64,000 nucleotides of DNA from Streptomyces griseoviridis (GTDB lineage Bacteria > Actinomycetota > Actinomycetes > Streptomycetales > Streptomycetaceae), in the NCBI RefSeq assembly GCF_005222485.1, contig NZ_CP029078.1, positions 1,488,001 to 1,552,000 of the forward strand. Reading direction: 5' to 3'. How positions within the stretch are numbered: position 1 is the stretch's first letter; every line of letters starts with the position of its first letter. A program made the position numbers and the translations under genes. Positions 1-8,188 of the stretch are shown in pieces. The notes under the pieces are model-generated. The model was given only the letters and a program-made list of their open reading frames with translations. It had not been told where the DNA came from and made no database searches.

Positions 1-691
1 CGAGCGACTTGGAGAGCGTCGCCGTCACCACGACGTCGTCGGCGCCCGCGAGCCCCGCCGCGTGCCCCGCGCCGCGCCCGCCGTCACCGAGGACCCCGAG
101 CCCGTGCGCGTCGTCCACCAGCAGACCCGCGCCGAACTCCCGGCAGACGGAGGCCAGTTCGCCCAGCGGAGCGGCGTCGCCGTCGACCGAGAACACGGTG
201 TCGGACACCACGAGCGCGGGTCCCTCGTGCGCGCGCAGCGCCTTGCGCGCCGCCTCCGGGTCGCGGTGTCCGACGATCTGCCGCTCGGCGCGGGCCAGTC
301 GGCAGCCGTCGATCAGCGAGGCGTGGTTGCCCGCGTCACAGACCAGGAGCGTGCCGTGCGGGGCGAGCGCGGTGACCGCGGCGAGGTTCGCGGTGTACCC
401 GGAGGAGAAGACGAGGGCCGCCTCGAACCCGCAGAACACGGCGAGTTCGCGTTCCAGCTCGGCGTGGAGTCCGGTGGTGCCGGTGACCAGCCGGGAGCCG
501 GTCGAGCCCGCGCCCCAGGTGCGGGCGGCGCGCGCCGCGCCCTCGACGACCTCGGGATGGTGGGCGAGACCCAGGTAGTCGTTGCCCGCCAGATCCAGGA
601 GCGGGGCGTCCGCCGGGCGCGGGCGGAGGGTCCTGACGAGACCGGCGCGGCGCCGCAGCTCCGCCTGCTCGTCGATCCAGCCGAACGCCAT
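1..691 (-). CDS. bioF: 8-amino-7-oxononanoate synthase BioF, 3' end cut by window edge
   Basis: PLP-dependent enzyme that condenses pimeloyl thioester with alanine to form KAPA, the first ring-forming step of biotin synthesis. Reading the minus strand from ATG at 691 gives MAFGWIDEQAELRRR, then the family landmarks GNDYLGLAHHPEV, GSTGSRLVTG, FSSGYTANLAA, CDAGNHASLIDG and VDDAHGLGVLG. The frame is open to base 1, so the C-terminus, including the PLP lysine region, lies outside the window. It is divergent from the bioBAD operon across about 147 bp. Identification rests on clear motif conservation. Confidence 0.93.
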   Translation of the reverse strand, partial: MAFGWIDEQAELRRRAGLVRTLRPRPADAPLLDLAGNDYLGLAHHPEVVEGAARAARTWGAGSTGSRLVTGTTGLHAELERELAVFCGFEAALVFSSGYTANLAAVTALAPHGTLLVCDAGNHASLIDGCRLARAERQIVGHRDPEAARKALRAHEGPALVVSDTVFSVDGDAAPLGELASVCREFGAGLLVDDAHGLGVLGDGGRGAGHAAGLAGADDVVVTATLSKSL

Positions 692-838
692 GGCTCCTCC
701 GGGCTTTTTGTAGGCAGTGAACAGACATTAGCCGTCGGGCACGCGCCGAAGGATGTGGCGATACCCACACGTCGAAGTGGCTCTGTTGTATGAAGTCTCC
801 TTTGCCTGGGCGGGTCAGGTAGGCAAGGATCGGCTTCC
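692..838. promoter_or_regulatory. Divergent bioF/bioB control region with inverted repeats
   Basis: The 147-bp gap between the two divergent biotin transcription units must hold both promoters. It contains an inverted repeat TTGCCT (802-807) / AGGCAA (821-826) just upstream of the bioB ribosome site (AAGGAT near 825-830), and a short TGTGG/CCACA hairpin near 754-770. I cannot match these to a BirA or BioQ operator by eye, so a regulator is not assigned. Confidence 0.4.
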
Positions 839-2143
839 ATGGACCTGCTGAACACGCTGGTGGACAAGGGGCTTCGGCGCGAGCTGCCGACCCGCGAGGA
901 AGCGCTGGCCGTCCTCGCCACTTCCGACGACGACGTGCTGGACGTGGTGGCCGCGGCCGGCCGGGTGCGCCGGCAGTGGTTCGGCCGACGGGTGAAACTC
1001 AACTATCTCGTCAACCTGAAGTCCGGGCTCTGCCCGGAGGACTGCTCCTACTGTTCGCAGCGGCTCGGCTCCAAGGCCGACATCCTCAAGTACACGTGGC
1101 TCAAGCCCGACCAGGCGTCCGAGGCGGCCGCCGCCGGGCTCGCCGGGGGCGCCAAGCGGGTGTGCCTGGTGGCGAGCGGGCGCGGTCCGACCGACCGGGA
1201 CGTGGACCGGGTCTCGCGGACCATCAAGGCGATCAAGGACCAGAACGAGGGCGTCGAGGTCTGCGCCTGCCTCGGACTGCTCTCCGACGGCCAGGCCGAA
1301 CGGCTGCGCGAGGCGGGCGCCGACGCCTACAACCACAACCTGAACACGTCCGAGGGGACGTACGGGGAGATCACCACCACCCACACCTACGCCGACCGCG
1401 TCGACACCGTGCGCAAGGCGCACGCGGCAGGGCTCTCGCCGTGCTCGGGCCTCATCGCCGGCATGGGCGAGACGGACGAGGACCTGGTGGACGTGGTCTT
1501 CGCGCTGCGCGCCCTCGACCCGGACTCGGTCCCGGTCAACTTCCTCATCCCGATGGAGGGCACCCCGCTCGCCCAGGAGTGGCACCTCACCCCGCAGCGC
1601 TGCCTGCGCGTCCTCGCGATGGTGCGGTTCGTCTGCCCTGACGTGGAGGTGCGGATCGCGGGCGGGCGCGAGGTCCACCTGCGCACGCTCCAGCCGCTGG
1701 CCCTGCACCTGGCCAACTCGATCTTCCTCGGCGACTACCTGACCAGCGAGGGGCAGGCAGGACAGGCCGACCTCGACATGATCGCGGACGCCGGGTTCGA
1801 GGTGGAGGGCGCCGGGGAGACGACCCTGCCGAGGCACCGGGCGACGGCGGCGGCCCAGGGCGGCTGCGGCTCCCACGGGGACGCGGACGGCGGGGGCTGC
1901 GGGGCGCACGCGGGCGCGGACGGCGGTGGCTGCGGCTCCCACGCCGACGGCGGCGGGTGCGGGGCGCGGGGCGACGGCGGTGAGGGCGGCGTCCGCGGCT
2001 CGGCGCCCGTGGCCGCTCCCGCGTCCGGACCCGCGGCGGCACCGGCCGTACCGGCGGGCGCGCGGGCGGCGGGCGAGGCGCGCACCGACCTGGTGACGTT
2101 CCGGCGCCGCGGGGCGGGGACGGATCTCGCCCCCAATGCCTGA
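839..2143 (+). CDS. bioB: Biotin synthase BioB with Cys/Gly-rich C-terminal tail
   Basis: Radical SAM enzyme that inserts sulfur into dethiobiotin. The [4Fe-4S] signature CPEDCSYC sits at residues 65-72 (C65, C69, C72), followed by family motifs [17 protein letters not shown] and [11 protein letters not shown]. The recognisable enzyme ends near residue 334. A further 100 residues form a low-complexity tail containing four GGCG or GGGCG units, each with Cys followed by a His or Arg (CGSH, CGAH, CGSH, CGAR), spaced 10-12 residues apart, then Ala/Pro-rich sequence. The start at 839 has AAGGAT upstream. The stop overlaps the bioA start by 8 nt, indicating translational coupling. The tail is about 100 residues longer than the usual family end. 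Confidence 0.95.
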   Translation: MDLLNTLVDKGLRRELPTREEALAVLATSDDDVLDVVAAAGRVRRQWFGRRVKLNYLVNLKSGLCPEDCSYCSQRLGSKADILKYTWLKPDQASEAAAAGLAGGAKRVCLVASGRGPTDRDVDRVSRTIKAIKDQNEGVEVCACLGLLSDGQAERLREAGADAYNHNLNTSEGTYGEITTTHTYADRVDTVRKAHAAGLSPCSGLIAGMGETDEDLVDVVFALRALDPDSVPVNFLIPMEGTPLAQEWHLTPQRCLRVLAMVRFVCPDVEVRIAGGREVHLRTLQPLALHLANSIFLGDYLTSEGQAGQADLDMIADAGFEVEGAGETTLPRHRATAAAQGGCGSHGDADGGGCGAHAGADGGGCGSHADGGGCGARGDGGEGGVRGSAPVAAPASGPAAAPAVPAGARAAGEARTDLVTFRRRGAGTDLAPNA

Positions 2144-3500
2144 GCTGTCCTCGCCCGCGCTGTCCGGCCCCGGGCCGGCCGCGCCCGCGCCGGCCGCGCC
2201 GCGCCCTCCCGCGCCCGCGCTCTCCGTGCCGGAGCTGCTGGAGCTCGACCGGCGGCATGTGTGGCACCCGTACGGGCCGATGCCGGGCCGGGGTGAGCCG
2301 CTCGTCGTGGAGTCGGCGAGCGGGGTGCGGCTGCGGCTCGCCGACGGCGCGGGCGAACTGGTCGACGGGATGGCGTCCTGGTGGTCGGCGATCCACGGCT
2401 ACAACCACCCGGTGCTGAACGAGGCCGCCCACGCGCAGCTCGGCCGGATGAGCCATGTGATGTTCGGCGGGCTCACCCACGAGCCCGCCGTGCGGCTGGC
2501 GAAGCTCCTGGTCGAGCTGGCGCCAGAAGGTCTCGAACATGTCTTCCTCGCCGACTCGGGTTCGGTGTCGGTGGAGGTCGCCGTCAAGATGTGCCTCCAG
2601 TACTGGCGCTCGCTCGGCCGGCCAGGCAAGCACCGGCTGCTGACCTGGCGCGGCGGCTACCACGGCGACACCTGGCAGCCGATGTCGGTGTGCGACCCCG
2701 ACGGCGGGATGCACGACCTGTGGAACGCAGCGCCCGGGGTGCTGCCCCGGCAGGTGTTCGTGGACGCGCCGCCCGCCGGGTACGACGAGGCGTACGCCGA
2801 GCGGCTGCGGGCCGAGATCGCGCGGCACGCCGACGAGCTGGCCGCGGTGATCGTGGAGCCGGTGGTGCAGGGCGCGGGCGGGATGCGGTTCCACTCCCCC
2901 GCGTATCTGCGGGTGCTGCGCGAGGCGTGCGACGCGCACGACGTGCTGCTGGTGTTCGACGAGATCGCGACCGGGTTCGGCAGGACGGGCGCGCTGTTCG
3001 CGGCCGACCACGCGGCGGTGGCACCGGACGTGATGTGCGTCGGCAAGGCGCTGACCGGCGGCTATCTGACGATGGCGGCGACGCTGTGCACGGCGCGGGT
3101 GGCCGACGGCATCTCCCGCGGCGCGGTGCCGGTCCTCGCCCACGGTCCGACGTTCATGGGCAACCCGCTGGCGGCGGCCGTCGCCTGCGCCTCGATCGAA
3201 CTGCTGGTCGGCCAGGACTGGCGGGCCGAGGTGGGGCGGATCGAGACGGGGCTGCGGGACGGGCTCGCCCCCGCGGGTGAGCTGCCCGGGGTACGGGACG
3301 TGCGGGTGCTCGGCGCCATCGGGGTGGTGCAGCTCGACCACCCCGTGGACATGGCGGCGGCGACCCGGGCCGCCGTCCGGGAGGGCGTGTGGCTGCGGCC
3401 GTTCCGCGACCTCGTCTACACGATGCCGCCGTACGTCACCGGGGACGCGGACGTGGCACGGATCGCCCGCGCGGTGTGCGCGGCGGCGCGGGAGGGATGA
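2136..3500 (+). CDS. bioA: Adenosylmethionine-8-amino-7-oxononanoate aminotransferase BioA
   Basis: Class III PLP aminotransferase that converts KAPA to DAPA using S-adenosylmethionine. Landmarks are [24 protein letters not shown], the YHGDTW loop, [12 protein letters not shown] and the PLP lysine K304 in VGKALTGG. At 454 aa it has a family-typical length with a short Ala/Pro-rich N-terminal extension. The start ATG overlaps the bioB stop by 8 nt and the stop is one base before bioD, so the three genes form one coupled operon. Confidence 0.95.
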   Translation: MPELSSPALSGPGPAAPAPAAPRPPAPALSVPELLELDRRHVWHPYGPMPGRGEPLVVESASGVRLRLADGAGELVDGMASWWSAIHGYNHPVLNEAAHAQLGRMSHVMFGGLTHEPAVRLAKLLVELAPEGLEHVFLADSGSVSVEVAVKMCLQYWRSLGRPGKHRLLTWRGGYHGDTWQPMSVCDPDGGMHDLWNAAPGVLPRQVFVDAPPAGYDEAYAERLRAEIARHADELAAVIVEPVVQGAGGMRFHSPAYLRVLREACDAHDVLLVFDEIATGFGRTGALFAADHAAVAPDVMCVGKALTGGYLTMAATLCTARVADGISRGAVPVLAHGPTFMGNPLAAAVACASIELLVGQDWRAEVGRIETGLRDGLAPAGELPGVRDVRVLGAIGVVQLDHPVDMAAATRAAVREGVWLRPFRDLVYTMPPYVTGDADVARIARAVCAAAREG

Positions 3501-3501
3501 C

Positions 3502-4218
3502 ATGACGGTCCTGGTGATCACGGGCACGGGCACGGAGGTCGGCAAGACGGTCACGACCGCCGCCGTCGCCGCCACCGCCCTGGCGGCCGGCCGCACGGTG
3601 GCGGTGCTGAAGGCCGCCCAGACGGGTGTCCGGCCGGACGAGCCGGGGGACGCGGCCGAGGTGGCGCGGCTCGCGGGCGCCGTCTCGACCACCGAACTCG
3701 CCCGCTACCCCGACCCGTTGGCGCCGGCGACGGCCGCGCGGCGGGCCGGTCGGGCGCCGGTGCGTCCGTGGGAGATCGCGGAGGCCGCCGCGAAGCTGGC
3801 CACCGAACACGATCTGGTGCTGGTGGAGGGGGCGGGCGGGCTGCTGGTCCGGTTCGACGCGGACGGCGGCACGCTGGCCGACGCGGCGGTCCGGCTGGGC
3901 GCGCCGGTGCTCGTGGTGGCGACGGCGGGCCTCGGCACCCTCAACACCACGGAGCTGACGGCCCGTGAACTCGCGTCCCGTGGGCTGGAGTCGGCGGGTG
4001 TGGTGATCGGCAGCTGGCCTGACTCCCCCGACCTGGCGACGCGGTGCAATGTGACCGACCTGCCCGAGGTGGCGGGCGCCCCGCTGCTCGGCGCCCTGCC
4101 GGCCGGCGCGGGGGCCCTGTCACCCGCCGACTTCCGCGCCGCGGCGCCGACGTGGCTGGCGCCCCGGCTGAACGGCACCTGGGACGCTGCGGAGTTCGGG
4201 GCCCGCGAGGCGCTGTGA
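3502..4218 (+). CDS. bioD: Dethiobiotin synthetase BioD
   Basis: ATP-dependent carboxylase that closes the ureido ring of dethiobiotin from DAPA and CO2. The P-loop GTGTEVGKT is at residues 8-16, followed by the family motifs KAAQTGV and VEGAGGLLVRF. I chose ATG 3502, one base after the bioA stop, because the protein then starts directly before the P-loop strand (MTVLVITGTG) and is 238 aa, the normal size. A frame extension further upstream only reads through bioA. Confidence 0.94.
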   Translation: MTVLVITGTGTEVGKTVTTAAVAATALAAGRTVAVLKAAQTGVRPDEPGDAAEVARLAGAVSTTELARYPDPLAPATAARRAGRAPVRPWEIAEAAAKLATEHDLVLVEGAGGLLVRFDADGGTLADAAVRLGAPVLVVATAGLGTLNTTELTARELASRGLESAGVVIGSWPDSPDLATRCNVTDLPEVAGAPLLGALPAGAGALSPADFRAAAPTWLAPRLNGTWDAAEFGAREAL

Positions 4219-4256
4219 CGACACCGTCACGCAGGTCGGCGGTGAGGGGAGGCGTT

Positions 4257-4300
4257 GTCCGGGCGGGAGTTCAGACCCTGTCCGGACGGGAGTTCAGACC
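4257..4300. repeat. 21-bp direct repeat at the bioD/toxin convergence
   Basis: Two copies of a 21-bp sequence beginning GTCCGG and ending AGTTCAGACC lie at 4257-4277 and 4280-4300, with one mismatch. The second copy carries the toxin stop codon. This looks like a local tandem duplication between the convergent bioD and toxin genes. Confidence 0.8.
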
Positions 4301-4668
4301 GTCCACCGGCGCAGCTCCTCGGCGATGTCGTGCACCGTCGCCTCGCCGTTCTTCACCAGCCGGGCCAGTTCGCGGACCTGTACGGGCGAGGTCGCGACCT
4401 TGAGGCCGCTGGCGACCAGGTAGGCGTAGGCGACGGCCGACGCGAACAGCGCGTTGGAGCGCTCCAACGCCGGTACATGGACGAGGAGTTGGAGCAGGGC
4501 GGCGGCGCGGGCGTGCGGGGTGTCGTAGACCGGGACGTCGAATATCTCGGCCTCGTGCCGGGCGACGGCCGCGACGAGGGCGCCCCAGTCGGCGACCTGG
4601 GGGTCCCCCGGCGTCTTCTGTTCGGCGAGCATGAGGAGCCAGGCGAGGTCGATACTGAGGCGGCTCAA
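4294..4668 (-). CDS. Fic/Doc-like toxin component of a type II toxin-antitoxin module
   Basis: A 124-aa protein beginning MSRLSIDLAWLLMLAEQ from a TTG start 4 nt after the antitoxin stop. It resembles proteins annotated in Streptomyces as fic family toxin components of toxin-antitoxin systems. The helix where canonical Doc/Fic proteins carry HxFxxGNKR reads PALERSNALFASAVAYAYL. The motif histidine is absent and only an asparagine remains near the expected place, so AMPylation or phosphorylation activity cannot be assumed. Position after an RHH-type antitoxin supports the toxin call. The exact toxic mechanism is not visible. Confidence 0.7.
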   Translation of the reverse strand: MSRLSIDLAWLLMLAEQKTPGDPQVADWGALVAAVARHEAEIFDVPVYDTPHARAAALLQLLVHVPALERSNALFASAVAYAYLVASGLKVATSPVQVRELARLVKNGEATVHDIAEELRRWTV

Positions 4669-4672
4669 GGGA

Positions 4673-4933
4673 TCAGTGGCGACCTTCGCGCGGGCCCTGG
4701 CTGCCGGTGCCGCGTCCTTCGGCCTCGGCGCCGAACTCCTCGGCGAAGACCGACTCGTACTGCTTCATGAAGTCGGCCGCCGCCTGTACGAAGGTGTGGC
4801 CCACTTCGCCGGTGTCCTGTCGGACCAGTTCCTCGATGTAGCGGTTGACGCTGATGCCGCGGGACAGCGCGCGTTCGCGGGCGGCGGCGGCCGTGCCCTC
4901 GTCCACCCGTACGTTCAGCTGGGTCTTCGCCAT
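4673..4933 (-). CDS. Antitoxin, ribbon-helix-helix type
   Basis: An 86-aa protein starting MAKTQLNVRVDEGTA, a typical ribbon-helix-helix first strand (QLNVRVD), followed by a helix pair with GISVNRYIEELVRQ. The rest is the toxin-binding tail, ending in a charged Gly/Arg-rich stretch. It is first in a two-gene operon with the Doc-like toxin, 4 nt apart. A perfect inverted repeat directly upstream is a likely autoregulatory operator. Start ATG 4933 has GAGGG upstream. Confidence 0.78.
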   Translation of the reverse strand: MAKTQLNVRVDEGTAAAARERALSRGISVNRYIEELVRQDTGEVGHTFVQAAADFMKQYESVFAEEFGAEAEGRGTGSQGPREGRH

Positions 4934-4941
4934 CCCTCGAA

Positions 4942-4961
4942 GCTAGCGCGGAACCGCTAGC
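4942..4961 (-). promoter_or_regulatory. Perfect palindrome upstream of the antitoxin (probable operator)
   Basis: GCTAGCG (4942-4948) and CGCTAGC (4955-4961) form a perfect 7-bp inverted repeat with a 6-bp spacer, ending 9 bp from the antitoxin start. RHH antitoxins generally repress their own promoters by binding such repeats. The binding itself is inferred. Confidence 0.6.
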
Positions 4962-5097
4962 AGCGGCAAGGTGGCGCGTGCGCGGCCGGCGGCGCTCCGG
5001 CCCCGGGAGACGCGCGCCGGGGCGCGCCGGTCCGCGCGGGCTGTCCGGATGGTGGAATTCCGGGCGCGGGGCGGTTGCCCACTGCTGGGATCACCGT

Positions 5098-5523
5098 ATG
5101 AGCGCACCGCACATCAGGGCCGCGGGCCCCGCAGATCTGGACACCGTTCTCGCCTTCTGGCGGACGGCGGCCGAGGGAACGAGCATCAGTGACGACCGGG
5201 CGGGGGTCGAGCGGCTGGTGGAGCGCGACGCCGGGGCGCTGATCCTGGCCGAGCGGGACGGTGAGCTGGTCGGCACGGTGATCGCCGGGTTCGACGGCTG
5301 GCGCTGCCATCTCTACCGGCTCGCGGTGCACCCGGGGCGGCGCCGCCAGGGCATCGGCTCGGCGCTGCTCGCGGCGGCGGAGGAACGGTTCGTCGCGCTC
5401 GGCGGCCGACGGGCCGACGCGATGGTCCTGACCCGCAACAAGAACGCCCACCACGCCTGGGACGCGGCCGGGTACGGGCCCCAGGACCAGTGGCTGCGCT
5501 GGGTGAAGCCGCTCACCGGCTGA
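5098..5523 (+). CDS. GNAT family N-acetyltransferase
   Basis: A 141-aa acetyl-CoA-dependent acetyltransferase. It begins IRAAGPADLDTVLAFW, and the acetyl-CoA loop is LYRLAVHPGRRRQGIGSALL at about residues 70-90. A following segment, VLTRNKNAHHAWDAAGY, is the usual GNAT strand 6 and helix. ATG 5098 gives a compact single-domain protein. The substrate is unknown. It is followed on the same strand by the structured leader of the CBS-protein operon. Confidence 0.88.
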   Translation: MSAPHIRAAGPADLDTVLAFWRTAAEGTSISDDRAGVERLVERDAGALILAERDGELVGTVIAGFDGWRCHLYRLAVHPGRRRQGIGSALLAAAEERFVALGGRRADAMVLTRNKNAHHAWDAAGYGPQDQWLRWVKPLTG

Positions 5524-5562
5524 GGCCACCCGAGCGGAATACTTTGCAGGTACTTTACGATT

Positions 5563-5705
5563 GGAGGATCATCGTCCCCCTTTCGGGGGTGATCCGATCC
5601 TCCATGAAAGGTGTGAGCGTCCGCCCATGGGCGAACCTCCCAGTAGCAAGCGCGGCGTACGACATCGCGCGCTCCTCCCCTCCCTGCCCGATCCTGGGAC
5701 GGAGG
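5563..5705 (+). promoter_or_regulatory. Structured 5' leader with mutually exclusive hairpins before the DUF21/CBS operon
   Basis: The 189-bp gap before the CBS gene contains a strong hairpin. CCCCC (5576-5580) pairs with GGGGG (5585-5589) around a TTTC loop. The 5' arm GGAGGATC (5563-5570) can pair with the distal GATCCTCC (5596-5603), or part of it (GGATCA, 5566-5571) with the proximal TGATCC (5590-5595). The two pairings exclude each other. Downstream is a 12-bp palindrome CGCCCATGGGCG (5622-5633). I do not recognise the M-box or yybP-ykoY consensus, so a riboswitch class is not named. Confidence 0.45.
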
Positions 5706-5712
5706 TGACCCG

Positions 5713-7086
5713 ATGACCGAAGTGCTCCTCCTGCTGGTGGCGATCCTGCTCTCGCTCGCCTGTGGCGCCTTCGTCGCCGCCGAGTTCTCGCTGACCACGG
5801 TCCAGCGCAGCGATCTCGAACAGGCGGTCGAACGCGGTGAGCGGGGCGCCGAGGGCGCCCTCAAGGCCGTACGGAACCTGACGTTCCAGCTCTCCGGCGC
5901 CCAGCTCGGCATCACCGTCACCAACCTCGTCGTCGGCATGCTCGCCGAACCGTCGATCGCCAAGCTGATCGCGGGCCCGCTGGAGTCGATCGGCATCCCG
6001 GGCTCGACGGCGTCGACGCTGGCGCTGGTCCTGGGCACCGCGCTGTCGACGGTCTTCCTGATGGTCGTCGGCGAACTGGTCCCGAAGAACTGGGCGATCT
6101 CCTCACCGCTGGCCGTCGCCAAGCGGGTGGGGAACGCCCAGCGCTGGTTCAGCGCGGCCTTCCGGCCCTTCATCTCCCACCTCAACAACACCGCCAACCG
6201 GGTGGTGCGCCGCTTCGGCGTGGAACCCACCGAGGAGCTGGCCGCCGCCCGCGGCCCCCAGGAGCTGGCCGCGCTGGCCCGCCACTCCGCCAAGGAGGGC
6301 GCCCTGGAGGCGGACACCGCCGAGCTGTTCGTGCGGACCCTGAACCTCGCCGACCTGACCGCGGAGAACGTGATGACCCCGCGCGTCCAGGTGATGGCCC
6401 TGGACTCCCGTGCGACCTGCGAGGACGTGGCGAACGCGACCAGGGCGACCGGACTCTCCCGGTTCCCCGTCTACCGGGGCAACCTCGACTCGGTGGTGGG
6501 CGTCGCGCACATCAAGGACGTACTGGCCGTGCCCGGCGAACGCCGCGCGCGGGTGCCCGTCGCCGAGATCATGCGCGAGCCGCTGTTCGTCCCCGAGACC
6601 CTCACCGTCGACCGGCTCCTCGACCGGCTGTCCGGCCGGCGCACCATGGCCGTCGTCATCGACGAGTACGGCGGCACCGCCGGGGTGGCCACGCTGGAGG
6701 ACATCGTCGAGGAGGTCGTCGGCGAGGTGCGGGACGAGCACGACCCGCACGAGACCCCCGGGCTCGCCCCGGCCGGCAGCGACGACGACGGCCACGCGCT
6801 GTTCTCCGCGGACGGCGCGACCCGCGTCGACCAGCTCGCCCGGGTCGGCCTGCGGGCCCCCGAGGGCCCCTACGAGACGCTCGCCGGACTGGTCGCGACC
6901 GAACTGGGCCGCATCCCGGCCGTCGGCGACAGCGTGACCGTCACCGGATGGCGGCTCGACGTGGTGGACGCCTCAGGGCACCGGGCGGCGCGCGTACGGA
7001 TGCGGGCGCCCGCCGAGAACACAGCCGCCACGGACGACGCCGGCACCACGACGGCCGACGCGGCCGGCGGGAGGAACGCCCGATGA
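5713..7086 (+). CDS. Hemolysin-family (CNNM/CorC-like) membrane protein with CBS pair
   Basis: 457-aa integral membrane protein. Residues 1-190 are the DUF21/CNNM transmembrane domain (MTEVLLLLVAILLSLACGAF; AQLGITVTNLVVGM; ELVPKNWAI). Two CBS domains follow at about 210-335 (ENVMTPRVQVMALD; SRFPVYRGNLDSVVGVAHIKDVL; VIDEYGGTAGVATLEDIVEEVVGEV), then a CorC/HlyC-type C-terminal domain at about 355-430. Family members are linked to Mg2+/Co2+ homeostasis. The stop overlaps the next start by 4 nt (ATGA), so the two paralogues are co-translated. Confidence 0.9.
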   Translation: MTEVLLLLVAILLSLACGAFVAAEFSLTTVQRSDLEQAVERGERGAEGALKAVRNLTFQLSGAQLGITVTNLVVGMLAEPSIAKLIAGPLESIGIPGSTASTLALVLGTALSTVFLMVVGELVPKNWAISSPLAVAKRVGNAQRWFSAAFRPFISHLNNTANRVVRRFGVEPTEELAAARGPQELAALARHSAKEGALEADTAELFVRTLNLADLTAENVMTPRVQVMALDSRATCEDVANATRATGLSRFPVYRGNLDSVVGVAHIKDVLAVPGERRARVPVAEIMREPLFVPETLTVDRLLDRLSGRRTMAVVIDEYGGTAGVATLEDIVEEVVGEVRDEHDPHETPGLAPAGSDDDGHALFSADGATRVDQLARVGLRAPEGPYETLAGLVATELGRIPAVGDSVTVTGWRLDVVDASGHRAARVRMRAPAENTAATDDAGTTTADAAGGRNAR

Positions 7087-8096
7087 CCGCCGTCCAACTG
7101 CTGATCGGACTCGCGACGCTCGTCGTGAACGCGTTCTTCGTCGGCGCCGAGTTCGCGCTGATCTCGGTGCGCCGCAGCCAGATCGAACCGCACGCCGAGG
7201 AGGGCGACCGGCGCGCGAAGAGCGTGCTGTGGGGCCTTCAGCACGTGTCCGCGCTGCTGGCGGCCGCCCAGCTCGGCATCACCCTGTGCACGCTGGTGCT
7301 CGGCGTGGTCGCCGAGCCGGCCATCGCGCACCTGCTGGAGCCCGCCTTCCACGCGGTGGGCGTGCCGACGGGCGCCGGGCACGCGGTCTCCTTCGTGATC
7401 GCGCTGGCCCTGGCGACGTATCTGCACATGCTGCTGGGCGAGATGGTCCCGAAGAACATCGCGCTCGCCGAGCCGGTGCGCAGCGCCCTGCTGCTCGGAC
7501 CGCCGCTGGTGGCGCTCTCCCGGGCGCTGCGCCCGGTGATCTTCGCGGTCAACGCCTTCGCGAACACTCTGCTGAAGCTGCTCAAGGTGGAGGTGAAGGA
7601 CGAGGTCACGGCGACCTTCTCGGACGCCGAGCTGGCCCGTCTGGTGCAGGACTCCGGGGAGGCCGGTCTGATCGACGACCGGGCGCTCGAACGCCTGCAC
7701 GACGCGTTGGAGCTGGGCCGCAGGCCGGTGCGGGACGTGGTGCTGCCGCTGGAACGGGTCGTCCACGCGCGCGTGGGCGTCACCCCCGAGCAGTTGGAGC
7801 GGCTCTCCGCGCAGTCCGGGTTCTCGCGGTTCCCCGTGGTGGACGAGAACCGGCGGATCGTCGGCTACCTCCATGTGAAGGACGCGCTGGACGCCATGCC
7901 TCGGGACCTGCCGTTCCGGGTGCCCGACATGCGGCCCATCGCGCGCGTGCGGGCCGTCACACCGCTGGACGATGTCCTCACCGCGATGCGCGGCAGCCGC
8001 ACCCACCTGGCGGCCGTACTCGGTGACGACGGCCGCCTCGCGGGCCTGGTGACCATGGAGGACGTGCTGCAGGAACTGTTCGGGCAGCGCGCCTGA
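7083..8096 (+). CDS. Second hemolysin-family DUF21/CBS membrane protein
   Basis: 337-aa paralogue of the preceding gene: DUF21 domain at about 1-190 (FFVGAEFALISVRRSQIEPHAEEGDRR; LLGEMVPKNIALAEPVR) and CBS pair at about 215-335 (SRFPVVDENRRIVGYLHVKDAL; AAVLGDDGRLAGLVTMEDVLQELFG). It lacks the CorC/HlyC C-terminal domain present in its neighbour. ATG 7083 overlaps the upstream stop (ATGA). The pair probably forms a hetero-oligomer for divalent cation transport or regulation, which is inferred from pairing. Confidence 0.88.
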   Translation: MTAVQLLIGLATLVVNAFFVGAEFALISVRRSQIEPHAEEGDRRAKSVLWGLQHVSALLAAAQLGITLCTLVLGVVAEPAIAHLLEPAFHAVGVPTGAGHAVSFVIALALATYLHMLLGEMVPKNIALAEPVRSALLLGPPLVALSRALRPVIFAVNAFANTLLKLLKVEVKDEVTATFSDAELARLVQDSGEAGLIDDRALERLHDALELGRRPVRDVVLPLERVVHARVGVTPEQLERLSAQSGFSRFPVVDENRRIVGYLHVKDALDAMPRDLPFRVPDMRPIARVRAVTPLDDVLTAMRGSRTHLAAVLGDDGRLAGLVTMEDVLQELFGQRA

Positions 8097-8172
8097 GCCG
8101 GTGCCTCGGCGCCCCCGGGAGGCTTCCCGCGCGGGCGCCGAGGCCGACCTACCGGCGGGTACGGCGGCGCGT

Positions 8173-8178
8173 TAGCAT
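8173..8178 (+). promoter_or_regulatory. -10 element TAGCAT, leaderless SGNH gene
   Basis: TAGCAT ends 10 nt before ATG 8189, the spacing of leaderless actinobacterial promoters. This argues for the downstream start rather than the ATG at 8177. Confidence 0.5.
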
Positions 8179-8188
8179 GTCCGTCGCC

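Noticed and set aside
5563..5705. M-box or yybP-ykoY riboswitch
   Set aside because: Stems are present but I do not see the conserved core of either class, so only a structured leader is reported.
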